Origin: Paenibacillus sp. Soil522
Lineage (GTDB): Bacteria; Bacillota; Bacilli; Paenibacillales; Paenibacillaceae
Length of the DNA: 37,710 nucleotides
Reading direction: 5' to 3'
Assembly (NCBI RefSeq): GCF_001428245.1
Contig: NZ_LMRV01000038.1
Coordinates: 46,445 to 84,154 of the forward strand
Shown here: positions 27,922 through 34,595 of the stretch, piece by piece
Layout of the letters: each line of letters starts with the position of its first letter
Numbering within the stretch: the first letter of the stretch is position 1
The notes under the pieces: model-generated
What the model was told of the DNA's origin: nothing
The model's database searches: none
Seen by the model: only the letters and a program-made list of their open reading frames with translations
Position numbers and translations under genes: made by a program

Positions 27922-28499
27922 TGAATGGTTCGTATTTGCTACGACGTATGAAGGAAGCGGATTTGGACGTAGTTTTAAGGTGGCGCAACTCCGATCGAAT
28001 TCGCGAGAATATGTATACGGATAGACATATCACGATGGAGGAGCACAGCCGTTGGTACACGACTAACCAGTATACCCGCGCATCCGATTGCAGCATATTC
28101 GAGATTGATGGACAAAGTATGGGGTTCATAAATTTCACTCGTTTTGATCCACAGAATCAATCCTGCCATTGGGGCTTTTACGTAGGTGATCCTCAAGCCC
28201 CTCGAGGAAGCGGTTCGATCATGGGATCTTTAGGCTTGGAGCATTGCTTCGAAAACTTGCGGATGCGTAAATGTTTCGGTGAAGCTTTTGCTTTCAATGC
28301 TGCAAGCATTGCCTTCCACCGTAAGCTCGGATTTCGGGAAGAAGGGAGCTTAAGAAAGCAGATATGGAAGAATGGACGTTATGAGGATGTTTTGACTTTC
28401 ATATTGTCCACCGAGGAATGGTTCCGGATTAAGAACGAGCTTCATAGTAAAATTTTCAATGTACCTTTTGTCGTAGATGAAGGAGGGGGGGACGGATGA
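27921..28499 (+). CDS. pseH: GNAT acetyltransferase PseH
   Basis: ATG 27921 overlaps the pseG stop (TAATG) and gives 192 residues: MNGSYLLRRMKEADLDVVLR, WRNSDRIRENMYTD, then the acetyl-CoA binding region GFYVGDPQAPRGSGSIMGSL and AFNAASIAFHRKLGFREEG, which are typical of the RimJ/PseH GNAT family. PseH N-acetylates the 4-amino group of UDP-4-amino-4,6-dideoxy-L-AltNAc with acetyl-CoA. It carries out the same step as the formyltransferase at 17344 would, with a different acyl group. Its end overlaps pseI (ATGA). It looks intact. Confidence 0.85.
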   Translation: MNGSYLLRRMKEADLDVVLRWRNSDRIRENMYTDRHITMEEHSRWYTTNQYTRASDCSIFEIDGQSMGFINFTRFDPQNQSCHWGFYVGDPQAPRGSGSIMGSLGLEHCFENLRMRKCFGEAFAFNAASIAFHRKLGFREEGSLRKQIWKNGRYEDVLTFILSTEEWFRIKNELHSKIFNVPFVVDEGGGDG

Positions 28500-29548
28500 G
28501 AGATTTTAGTATTGGAAATCGGAAGATAGGGAAAGGCTATCCTCCATTCATCATTGCGGAAATGTCGGGCAATCACAATCAATCATTGGAAAGAGCTCTC
28601 ACCATCGTAGAAGCAGCTGCAAAAGCAGGAGCACATGCACTGAAAATTCAAACTTACAAAGCCGATACTATGACGCTTAATTTAAGTCAGGACGAATTCG
28701 TGATCGGGGATTCGGACAGCTTGTGGAAAGATCGTTCGCTATACGACTTGTATCTCCAAGCGTATACGCCATGGGAGTGGCACAAGCCGATATTTGATCG
28801 CTGCAAGGCGCTTGGAATTTTGGGGTTCAGCACTCCATTCGATGAGACGGCGATAGACTTTTTGGAATCCTTGAATGTTCCATGCTACAAGATCGCATCG
28901 TTTGAAAATACAGATCTTCCGTTAATCCGCAAGGCAGCCGCTACAGGTAAGCCTTTAATCATTTCGACAGGTATGGCCTCTGTAGCAGAGTTAGATGAGA
29001 CGGTTCGTGCTGCAAGGGAAGCCGGCTGTAAACAACTCGTTTTGTTAAAGTGCACGAGCACGTACCCGGCAACCCCGGAAGATACCAACCTGATGACGAT
29101 TCCTCACATGCGAGATCTGTTTCATTGCGAAGTTGGTTTATCTGATCATACGATGGGAACCGGGGTTGCCGTTGCCGCCGTTGCACTCGGTGCGACTGTT
29201 ATCGAGAAGCATTTCACTCTAAACCGTGCGGACGGCGGAGTGGACTCCGCTTTCTCTATGGAGCCAGAGGAGCTGAAGCGACTGGTTGCAGAATCTTTGA
29301 ATGCCTGGCAGGCGATGGGAGTAATCTCCTACGGACCAGTAGGATCGGAGATGAAATCGCTGCAATTTCGTCGTTCTCTCTATGCGGCCAGAGATATTGT
29401 AGCGGGCGAAATGCTAAACAATGACAACCTTCGTTCGATCCGCCCCGGATTCGGTCTTCCTCCTAAATATTATCCGATTATAATCGGGAAACGAGTGAAC
29501 AAAGATGTCAGGAAGGGAACTCCCATTACGTGGGACTTGTTCGGATAG
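28496..29548 (+). CDS. pseI: Pseudaminic acid synthase
   Basis: This 350-residue protein is complete: YPPFIIAEMSGNHNQSLERA, AGAHALKIQTYKADTMTLN, GFSTPFDETAIDFLESLNVP, LLKCTSTYPA, GLSDHTMGTGVAVAAVALGA and VIEKHFTLNRADGGVDSAFS form the barrel, and RRSLYAARDIVAGEMLNNDN with IRPGFGLPPKYY forms the SAF domain. It condenses phosphoenolpyruvate with the PseG product. A strong AAGGAGGGGGG precedes ATG 28496. It is the only intact PseI in the window and is closely similar to the broken copy at 17936, with higher GC. Confidence 0.93.
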   Translation: MRDFSIGNRKIGKGYPPFIIAEMSGNHNQSLERALTIVEAAAKAGAHALKIQTYKADTMTLNLSQDEFVIGDSDSLWKDRSLYDLYLQAYTPWEWHKPIFDRCKALGILGFSTPFDETAIDFLESLNVPCYKIASFENTDLPLIRKAAATGKPLIISTGMASVAELDETVRAAREAGCKQLVLLKCTSTYPATPEDTNLMTIPHMRDLFHCEVGLSDHTMGTGVAVAAVALGATVIEKHFTLNRADGGVDSAFSMEPEELKRLVAESLNAWQAMGVISYGPVGSEMKSLQFRRSLYAARDIVAGEMLNNDNLRSIRPGFGLPPKYYPIIIGKRVNKDVRKGTPITWDLFG

Positions 29549-29802
29549 ATTTATTGAATGAACCTGCCTCGGCTTGAAATTTTATTAATTCAATAATGTC
29601 ATCAGCCACTTTAATTGACGGTGCTTTCGGAACCGCCAATGACGGTGGCTTTTTAATTTCATCACCGACAATGCTCTGGCGAACTGCAATCGTCCATTGT
29701 CATGATGTCATTATATTCAGCAACAGTTGGACAGGCAATCCCACCAGCATATGGACTTTATCTTTCAGCGGTAACAATGAAGAATCAATGGAGGGGATTT
29801 TT
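29549..29802 (+). other. Gap after pseI with hairpin-forming repeats
   Basis: No gene. Around 29612-29655 several GACGGT/ACCG and GCCAC/GTGGC complements can pair and are followed by TTTTTAATTT, so this may end the pse transcript. The 51-bp repeat copy 2 lies inside, then about 90 bases to the IS3-type start. Confidence 0.4.
29657..29707 (+). repeat. 51-bp direct repeat, copy 2 (after pseI)
   Basis: Identical to 25465-25515. No IS91-like gene is near this copy. Upstream of both copies is a short hairpin-plus-Ts of different sequence. The two copies bracket the IS3 end, kelch copy A and the second pse module (about 4.2 kb). Confidence 0.85.
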
Positions 29803-30827
29803 TATGCAACGGAGACGATTCACGATCGAGTTCAAACAACTAATCATTCAAGAAGCCAAAGAGGTAGGAAATACTGCGCAAGTAGCACGCCGCTATAAGA
29901 TAATCCAAAGATGCTGTACCGTTGGATAGAACAATCAGAACACACGGATTGGAAAACAACCGATTCCACGTCCAAAACGATTGCGGCTTATACACCTCTG
30001 CCACAAGAGTTTCGTTCCCTTGAAGGCGATTAGGCGAGATTAACTGGAGATTGCCGTTCTTCATGACTTACTAAAAAAGTAGAACCCAGCTTATCGGACT
30101 AAATTGAAATAGCTGACAAATGGATTAAGCTGGGGCATGCGGTTAGCCGCATTTTGCGGATCGTCGGTGTGAGCGAACAGATTTATTATTACCGGAAGAA
30201 ACAACAAAGCAGCGAGCGTTCTCGCAAAGGTGGTCGTCCTGTGCCTAGTTTCTCGATGACCAAGACAGGTGTGCCGATTAGTGACGGCCAGATCCAAGAA
30301 TGACTCTGTGAACTGTTAGATGGAGAAACCGAAGTGTACGGTTACCGTAAGCTGACCGTGTGTTCACGGCGTGAGTATGACCTGATCATCAACAAGAAAA
30401 AGTATATCGGCTGCTAGACGAGATGGAGATGCTGCAACCTCAACGTCGTAAGAGAATGAAATACCCGCGCAGATTGGCGAACAACCGTGAGATTAAAGCT
30501 TCGAACGAGCTGTGGGAAATGGACAAAAAATAAGGTTACATCGAGAACCGCAGTTTATTTCTCATGCCTTTGAGGAGGCGTGTGAAACGTATACCGTCAC
30601 TCACGAGAGGATTCCCCCGAAGACGCCGAACAAGAATGCGCATATTGAATCCTTTCACAGCCTTTTGGAAGCGGAATGCTTTCAACGGAGGCGTACGAGA
30701 TTGTGACCAACTATATTCGCTTTTACAACGAGCGGCGTATGATGGGAGTCTGTATGATTTGGCACCAAAGCAGTTTCGTAAAGCCGTAGCGTCTGGGGAT
30801 GTACAAGCCAAGATGGTGAAAGTGTGA
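29803..30827 (+). pseudogene. IS3-type transposase, heavily decayed
   Basis: ATG 29803 after GGAGGGG reads MQRRRFTIEFKQLIIQEAKE and VARRYKI, the helix-turn-helix of IS3 OrfA. A one-base shift follows, then LYRWIEQSEHTDWK and further parts of OrfB in several frames with stops: IYYYRKKQQSSERSRKGG, YGYRKLTV, RLANNREIKASNELWEMDKK and the end KQFRKAVASGDVQAKMVKV. At least five lesions are seen and the DDE integrase core is partly deleted. It is related to the scrap at 25662. Confidence 0.8.
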
Positions 30828-30875
30828 GGAAATTGAAGATAAGCCAAGTGCCGTTCCATAAGATTACTCGCGGAC

Positions 30876-30884
30876 ATATACTAT
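30876..30884 (+). promoter_or_regulatory. Sporulation sigma-like -10 box before kelch copy B
   Basis: CATATACTA, as in copy A, about 150 bases before the kelch start. It fits CATAnnnTA, but no clear -35 is seen. The leader between it and the gene is conserved in both copies and contains GGAGTTG and AAGGAGAGAAGG purine runs. Confidence 0.3.
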
Positions 30885-31031
30885 GATGAAACTAATCTAA
30901 AATTATGTAAATGTGATATCACTTTAGAATGGAGTTGTTTACGAACTGCACACCAATTGCTAGACCACCTATTAACAATTGAAGGTGCTCAAATTATTTA
31001 AACCTAACATGAAGGAGAGAAGGTGTTTATT

Positions 31032-32609
31032 ATGCGTATTCGTAATCGTAATCGTAATCGTAATCGTAATCGTATTCGTAATCGTATTCGTAATCGTAAT
31101 CGTATTCGTAATCGTAATCGTATTCGTAATCGTAATCGTATTCGTAATGGTATTCGTATTCGTAATCGTAATCGTATTCGTAATCGCAATCGTATTCGTA
31201 ATCGTATTCGTAATCGTAATCGTATTCGTAATCGTATTCGTAATCGTGATCGTGATCGTGATCGTGATCGTGATCGTGATCGTGATAGTAATAGTAATAG
31301 TAATAGTAATAGTAATAGTAATAGTAATAGTAATAGTAATAGTAATAGTAATAGTAATAGTAATAGTAATAGTGATAGTAATAGTAATAGTATGAGGATA
31401 AAATGGAAAAAGTCTACTAGTATACCGTCAGGTATAGAGGAAACTTTTTTTGGCATGATAGATAATAAATTAATATATTTGTGTGGATTAAATGGTGGAA
31501 TAACCTTTTCTTACGCGACCAACTATAAAGTTAATAAATACATTAGAGGGTTCAAAAATGACGGTTATTACCTAGATTTGAATGAAAAAATCTATACGTG
31601 GAATAGAATACCTGAATTTCCTGGCACAGAGAGACAAGCAGGCAGAGCAGTCTGTATCGACAATACCATGTATTGTTATGGCGGTTACGTCTATGCGCCA
31701 ACAAGGAATCATGGTAAAACTAATAATAAAAAAAAACAATCCTTCAACACGTTACAAGACGGATATGCGCTAAAATATACAGACAATAAATGGATATGGA
31801 CTAAATTACCCAATTTGCCTGTCAGTATGTCAGGATTCGGGATGACCAAAATAAACAATTATATTTATATATGTTGTGGTGCACATAGAAAAGCACATTA
31901 TAGGTGTCACCATTTAATGGTCAAAGTTGAATCAAGAAACAATAAAAACACCGAAATTGGAAGGATATTATATAGACTAGATATTAACAACTTAAATAAG
32001 GGATGGGAAAAATATGATACCTTTCCGGGTACTCTAAGGTTTAATCCTGCCATGACGAGTATTGGTGATAAGATTTATATTATCGGAGGAATATATCCAA
32101 ACCAAGAATGGATTACCAATATTAAAGATACATCTAAACGGTTTTATAATATCAACGATAATTGGGAATATAATACGGTGACCAAAGAATGGTCATTGAT
32201 TAAAACTAATATTTGTAATGGTCTAAGTAATTGGGGACCAGGTAATGACGAGATAGTTTATAAGGACCGTTATATTATCCTTATTGGAGGACATTCGTAT
32301 AGATACTTTATGAATAAGAATAAACTTATGAAAAATTCAATGTATAATGGCAAGTTTTCAAATAGAATAATTATCTATGATACCGTTACTGATACATGTT
32401 ATAATGATAACACTCTATTTTGTGAAATAAATGTCCCGGATTATATTGTTCGTGATAACAAAATTTATTTGATAGGAGGAGAATCTGTAAGATACAAATT
32501 TGAAAGAGAATCCTTTGGAAGGCATTCAGACGTTTTCGCAATTGGGGAAATAGAAGAGCCTATTTTCGATTTAATCCCATTATTGTCTCGTTTAATAACA
32601 AAGCAATAA
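31032..32609 (+). CDS. Kelch-type beta-propeller protein with a hexanucleotide-encoded N-terminal tail, copy B
   Basis: ATG 31032 (GTG 31023 is possible) after AAGGAGAGAAGG gives about 525 residues. Residues 2-120 are pure two-residue repeats: Arg-Asn/Arg-Ile, then seven Arg-Asp, then about 20 Ser-Asn. From residue 121 a globular part carries six kelch-like strands: LIYLCGLNGGITF, MYCYGGYVYAPT, YIYICCGAHRKAH, IYIIGGIYPNQ, YIILIGGHSYRY and IYLIGGESVRYK, i.e. a probable six-bladed propeller. No signal peptide or membrane segment is seen. Codon use is very AT-rich (ATA, AAT, TTA) and unlike that of the rfb operon, suggesting transfer. Kelch domains bind proteins or sugars; function here is unknown. 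A possible mother-cell promoter and the glycan genes around hint at a spore-surface role, which is inference. Confidence 0.85.
   Translation: MRIRNRNRNRNRNRIRNRIRNRNRIRNRNRIRNRNRIRNGIRIRNRNRIRNRNRIRNRIRNRNRIRNRIRNRDRDRDRDRDRDRDSNSNSNSNSNSNSNSNSNSNSNSNSNSNSDSNSNSMRIKWKKSTSIPSGIEETFFGMIDNKLIYLCGLNGGITFSYATNYKVNKYIRGFKNDGYYLDLNEKIYTWNRIPEFPGTERQAGRAVCIDNTMYCYGGYVYAPTRNHGKTNNKKKQSFNTLQDGYALKYTDNKWIWTKLPNLPVSMSGFGMTKINNYIYICCGAHRKAHYRCHHLMVKVESRNNKNTEIGRILYRLDINNLNKGWEKYDTFPGTLRFNPAMTSIGDKIYIIGGIYPNQEWITNIKDTSKRFYNINDNWEYNTVTKEWSLIKTNICNGLSNWGPGNDEIVYKDRYIILIGGHSYRYFMNKNKLMKNSMYNGKFSNRIIIYDTVTDTCYNDNTLFCEINVPDYIVRDNKIYLIGGESVRYKFERESFGRHSDVFAIGEIEEPIFDLIPLLSRLITKQ
31035..31391 (+). repeat. Hexanucleotide repeat tract in the kelch gene (119 codons)
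   Basis: 357 bases of CGTAAT/CGTATT, then CGTGAT (seven units), then AGTAAT (about twenty) with three or four single-base variants (GGTATT, CGCAAT, AGTGAT). The unit of six keeps the reading frame, so gain or loss of units changes tail length without stopping translation. Purely repetitive tracts of this length are expected to be unstable in replication. Confidence 0.97.
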
Positions 32610-32640
32610 TATTATTCTCAACTGATCCTTCAAAGACTTT

Positions 32641-32734
32641 ACATGGAGTGGTGGGCATGATAGGCTAACCAGCCATGCGAAACCCTTGTGGTATCGCCCT
32701 TTCGCAAGAAATCATGCCCGCAGAGGCTCCATGT
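32641..32734. other. Structured inverted repeat able to form a three-way junction
   Basis: Outer arms ACATGGAG (32641) and CTCCATGT (32727-32734), then GGGCATGAT (32653) and ATCATGCCC (32711), enclose two internal hairpins: GGCT-AACC-AGCC (32663-32674) and TGCGAAA...TTTCGCA (32676-32706). No T tract follows, so it is not an ordinary terminator. It lies between the kelch stop and an IS4-like remnant, and could be a folded transposon end, an RNA element or a replication/recombination site. Confidence 0.6.
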
Positions 32735-32751
32735 CAAGTCGGAGCAATAAA

Positions 32752-33388
32752 TCATACGAAAAAGGACAGGAAATACAAGATGTCTTGCCGGACTTCTTTT
32801 GTCATATGTGCATTTGTCGGCCTCTGAAAAGAAGGCCTGCAGCTGTCGCCTTCTCTGGAATAACCATCCTGTTCGCCGATATTTGTCAGTCGCATGTGGA
32901 TCTTGATGTCAGCCTTCGTCTTGCGAAATTGGGCCCGCTGGTACTTCTGCAAGCAAAAGGGCAACGGTCGTCGAGTCGGTGATCTTGATCTTGTTGCGAT
33001 GAGCCGGTACGCGATTCGTCGAAAGAATCCGTCTGGTGAGACGCTCGAACACCTCCTGAAGCAGATCCGGATTCACCTGTTTGTGCTTACGACTGATTTG
33101 GGCTGCCGAGATCGACGTGAGTCCAAGCTCCTGTTGAAATGCCTTACTGAGCACATCGTCTGCGATATGCCGCAGTTCTTCTCTGCCTTGCAGTTGCGCG
33201 TGCAGGAACAACTTTAGGTATGCCAATGTCGTTAATTTCTTAGTGTATTTATTTTGTCGTGCTTCAGCCACTTGTTCTGTAAACGTTCTCGTACATATTG
33301 GCGCTAGCCATTTATCAAACGAAGATAGAGTATGCTTGTCAATGTGATTGATCCTTTTCAATGGATTATGGACAGGGCTACCCACCAT
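32752..33388 (-). pseudogene. IS4-family transposase, N-terminal part, frameshifted
   Basis: GTG/ATG near 33388 begins an IS4-type N-terminus: NHIDKHTLSSFDKWLAPI, TTLAYLKLFLHAQLQGREEL and HRNKIKITDSTTVALLL, with the first catalytic Asp in DSTTV. A shift near 32950 moves the frame; it goes on as KYQRAQFRKTKADIKIHMRL and ends at 32752. The C-terminal half is missing here, while a C-terminal half of the same kind of transposase stands at 20923. A terminus-like TTTATGCAAAAG lies at 33409-33420. Confidence 0.75.
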
Positions 33389-33613
33389 ATCTATTGTAAA
33401 GGATTTTTTTATGCAAAAGTATTATTACGACAGAAGAATATGAAGATTCAGAGATAAGCGCAATATTACTGAATGATCTGAAACACCAACAAAGGGTCTG
33501 TCAAGAATTATGTATAAACTCTAGATAGCTAACTCCCCCTTGGGGGTGTGGGCTATCTATCGTAAGTGCAGACCGACCCGGATAAGAGTACGCAATCTGC
33601 CGGATCCTTTAGT
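33389..33613. other. Region of IS ends and hairpins
   Basis: No intact gene. GGGTCTGTCAAGAATTATGTATAAACTC (33495-33522) resembles the terminal repeat of IS256-type elements, and just after it AGATAGC...CCCCCTTGGGGG...GCTATCT (33523-33558) forms a strong hairpin with no T tract. A 30-codon scrap of a lost frame precedes it. Confidence 0.35.
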
Positions 33614-34174
33614 CTATTTCGATTCAAACATGAGCAGCGGTCTTTTGCCGAGGTTCCTTAAGTTCGGAGTATAGGCGAGTACTTTAGACCTTTTGGTATT
33701 AAGATATTCATTAATACCTTTAGCGCGATGACCGTTATAACCTCCTCGCTCTTCTTCGAGTGCCGGCGGCTCAATAAATATAAGGTCCCCAAGCTCAAAG
33801 AAAGCATCAATTGCACCTCTATAATCTTCAAAATGATGAAGGATACTAAGGCCAAGAACGACATTGTAATGTTTGCTTTTGGCTAATTGCTTTAATTCGT
33901 CAACACTGACCAATTTGTGAAGTAACTGTACGTTACTATTATCATTTTGATCAAAAATATTTAATATACCTTTGGATGCTTCAATCATGGTTACTTTTGA
34001 ATCGAAATCTTCTGCAATTCTGAAAGAGAAATACCCGCAATTTGCTCCGACATTCAATACGGAAAAAGGTTTTTTTAGTTTTTTTAACTGCGTTTTGATA
34101 TGCTCATATCTCAGTGAACAGTCTCTCTCACCTTTTTGCTTGAGTTTTCCTTTTATCCAAATATCTTGATACAT
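33614..34174 (-). CDS. SAM-dependent methyltransferase
   Basis: I choose ATG 34174 (MYQDIWIKG), seven bases after GTAGGAG, giving 186 residues; the longer frame from 34201 overlaps the previous gene. Motif I is SVLNVGANCGYFSFRIAE, with an acidic residue at the end of strand 2 (VTMIEASKG), and LGLSILHHFEDYRGAI is motif IV-like. EERGGYNGHRAKGINEYL follows. These fit a class I methyltransferase. In glycan loci such enzymes O-methylate sugars or modify aglycones. It is the last gene of a three-gene minus-strand group; the ribosome site overlaps the stop of the preceding gene, so the two are coupled. Confidence 0.75.
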   Translation of the reverse strand: MYQDIWIKGKLKQKGERDCSLRYEHIKTQLKKLKKPFSVLNVGANCGYFSFRIAEDFDSKVTMIEASKGILNIFDQNDNSNVQLLHKLVSVDELKQLAKSKHYNVVLGLSILHHFEDYRGAIDAFFELGDLIFIEPPALEEERGGYNGHRAKGINEYLNTKRSKVLAYTPNLRNLGKRPLLMFESK

Positions 34175-34184
34175 ATTATTACTC

Positions 34185-34538
34185 CTACATATAAGTTTCA
34201 CGGTAAATTCCGGGTTTTATTGCGATATTAAGCCAAGGCAAAGCTGGCCACTTTGCTACGATAGCGTTTTTGATATTGTTATTATTTAAAAAAAGTGCTT
34301 CTATTAAAGATTTGGGTTGAAATTTTTCATAGTAGATTTTCAATATTGAATGGTCATAAGTGAGTTTAGGGTTTAAAGTATATTCTTTGATTGTGGCGCT
34401 AGAATAATGCCAACCGTTACCTGTATAAGAATAACCTAGCCAGTCCCGACACTTCTCAAGTGCTACGAAGACAATTTGGGGCTTATGGTATATAGCTTCA
34501 GTCCCTCCCGGTAACTTCATTTTTTCCACGCCTTCCAT
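34185..34538 (-). CDS. Hypothetical protein coupled to the methyltransferase
   Basis: This frame has two possible starts, ATG 34538 and ATG 34520 (MKLPGGTEAIYH); GGAAGG before the second makes it more likely. The product of 111-117 residues has the blocks YTLNPKLTYDHSILKIYYEK and FQPKSLIEALFLNNN. I recall similar short proteins next to methyltransferases in polysaccharide loci but cannot name a family. No signal peptide or membrane segment. It may form a pair with the methyltransferase, or be the N-terminal part of a once longer protein. Confidence 0.55.
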   Translation of the reverse strand: MEGVEKMKLPGGTEAIYHKPQIVFVALEKCRDWLGYSYTGNGWHYSSATIKEYTLNPKLTYDHSILKIYYEKFQPKSLIEALFLNNNNIKNAIVAKWPALPWLNIAIKPGIYRETYM

Positions 34539-34595
34539 AGAAGTTGTTTGCAGTTATTATCTTTTAGATTTAATATCACTTCTCAATCCTCATTT

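Larger units (their letters stand above)
30767..32162 (+). repeat. Duplicated segment, right copy
   Basis: This matches 25662-26861. Compared with the left copy it lacks about 110 leader bases (joined at about 30844-30848, GATAAGCCAAGTG) and carries a much longer hexanucleotide tract. Here the IS3 remnant upstream and the kelch gene downstream both continue, so this copy is probably the source of the duplication. Confidence 0.9.

Noticed and set aside
31035..31391. CRISPR array
   Set aside because: Units are 6 bases with no spacers and are translated in frame with a long gene; no cas genes are present.
30979..31395. Plus-strand Val-Ile repeat frame of 138 residues
   Set aside because: Shifted reading of the same tract; the kelch frame has the ribosome site and continues into a folded domain.
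31004..31456. Minus-strand 150-residue frame of poly-Leu and Arg-Ser/Arg-Leu repeats
   Set aside because: It is the complement of the hexanucleotide tract, has no ribosome site, and low-complexity repeats stay open in several frames by chance.
33523..33558. Strong hairpin as a terminator
   Set aside because: No T tract on either strand and no gene ends close by; more likely part of an IS end.
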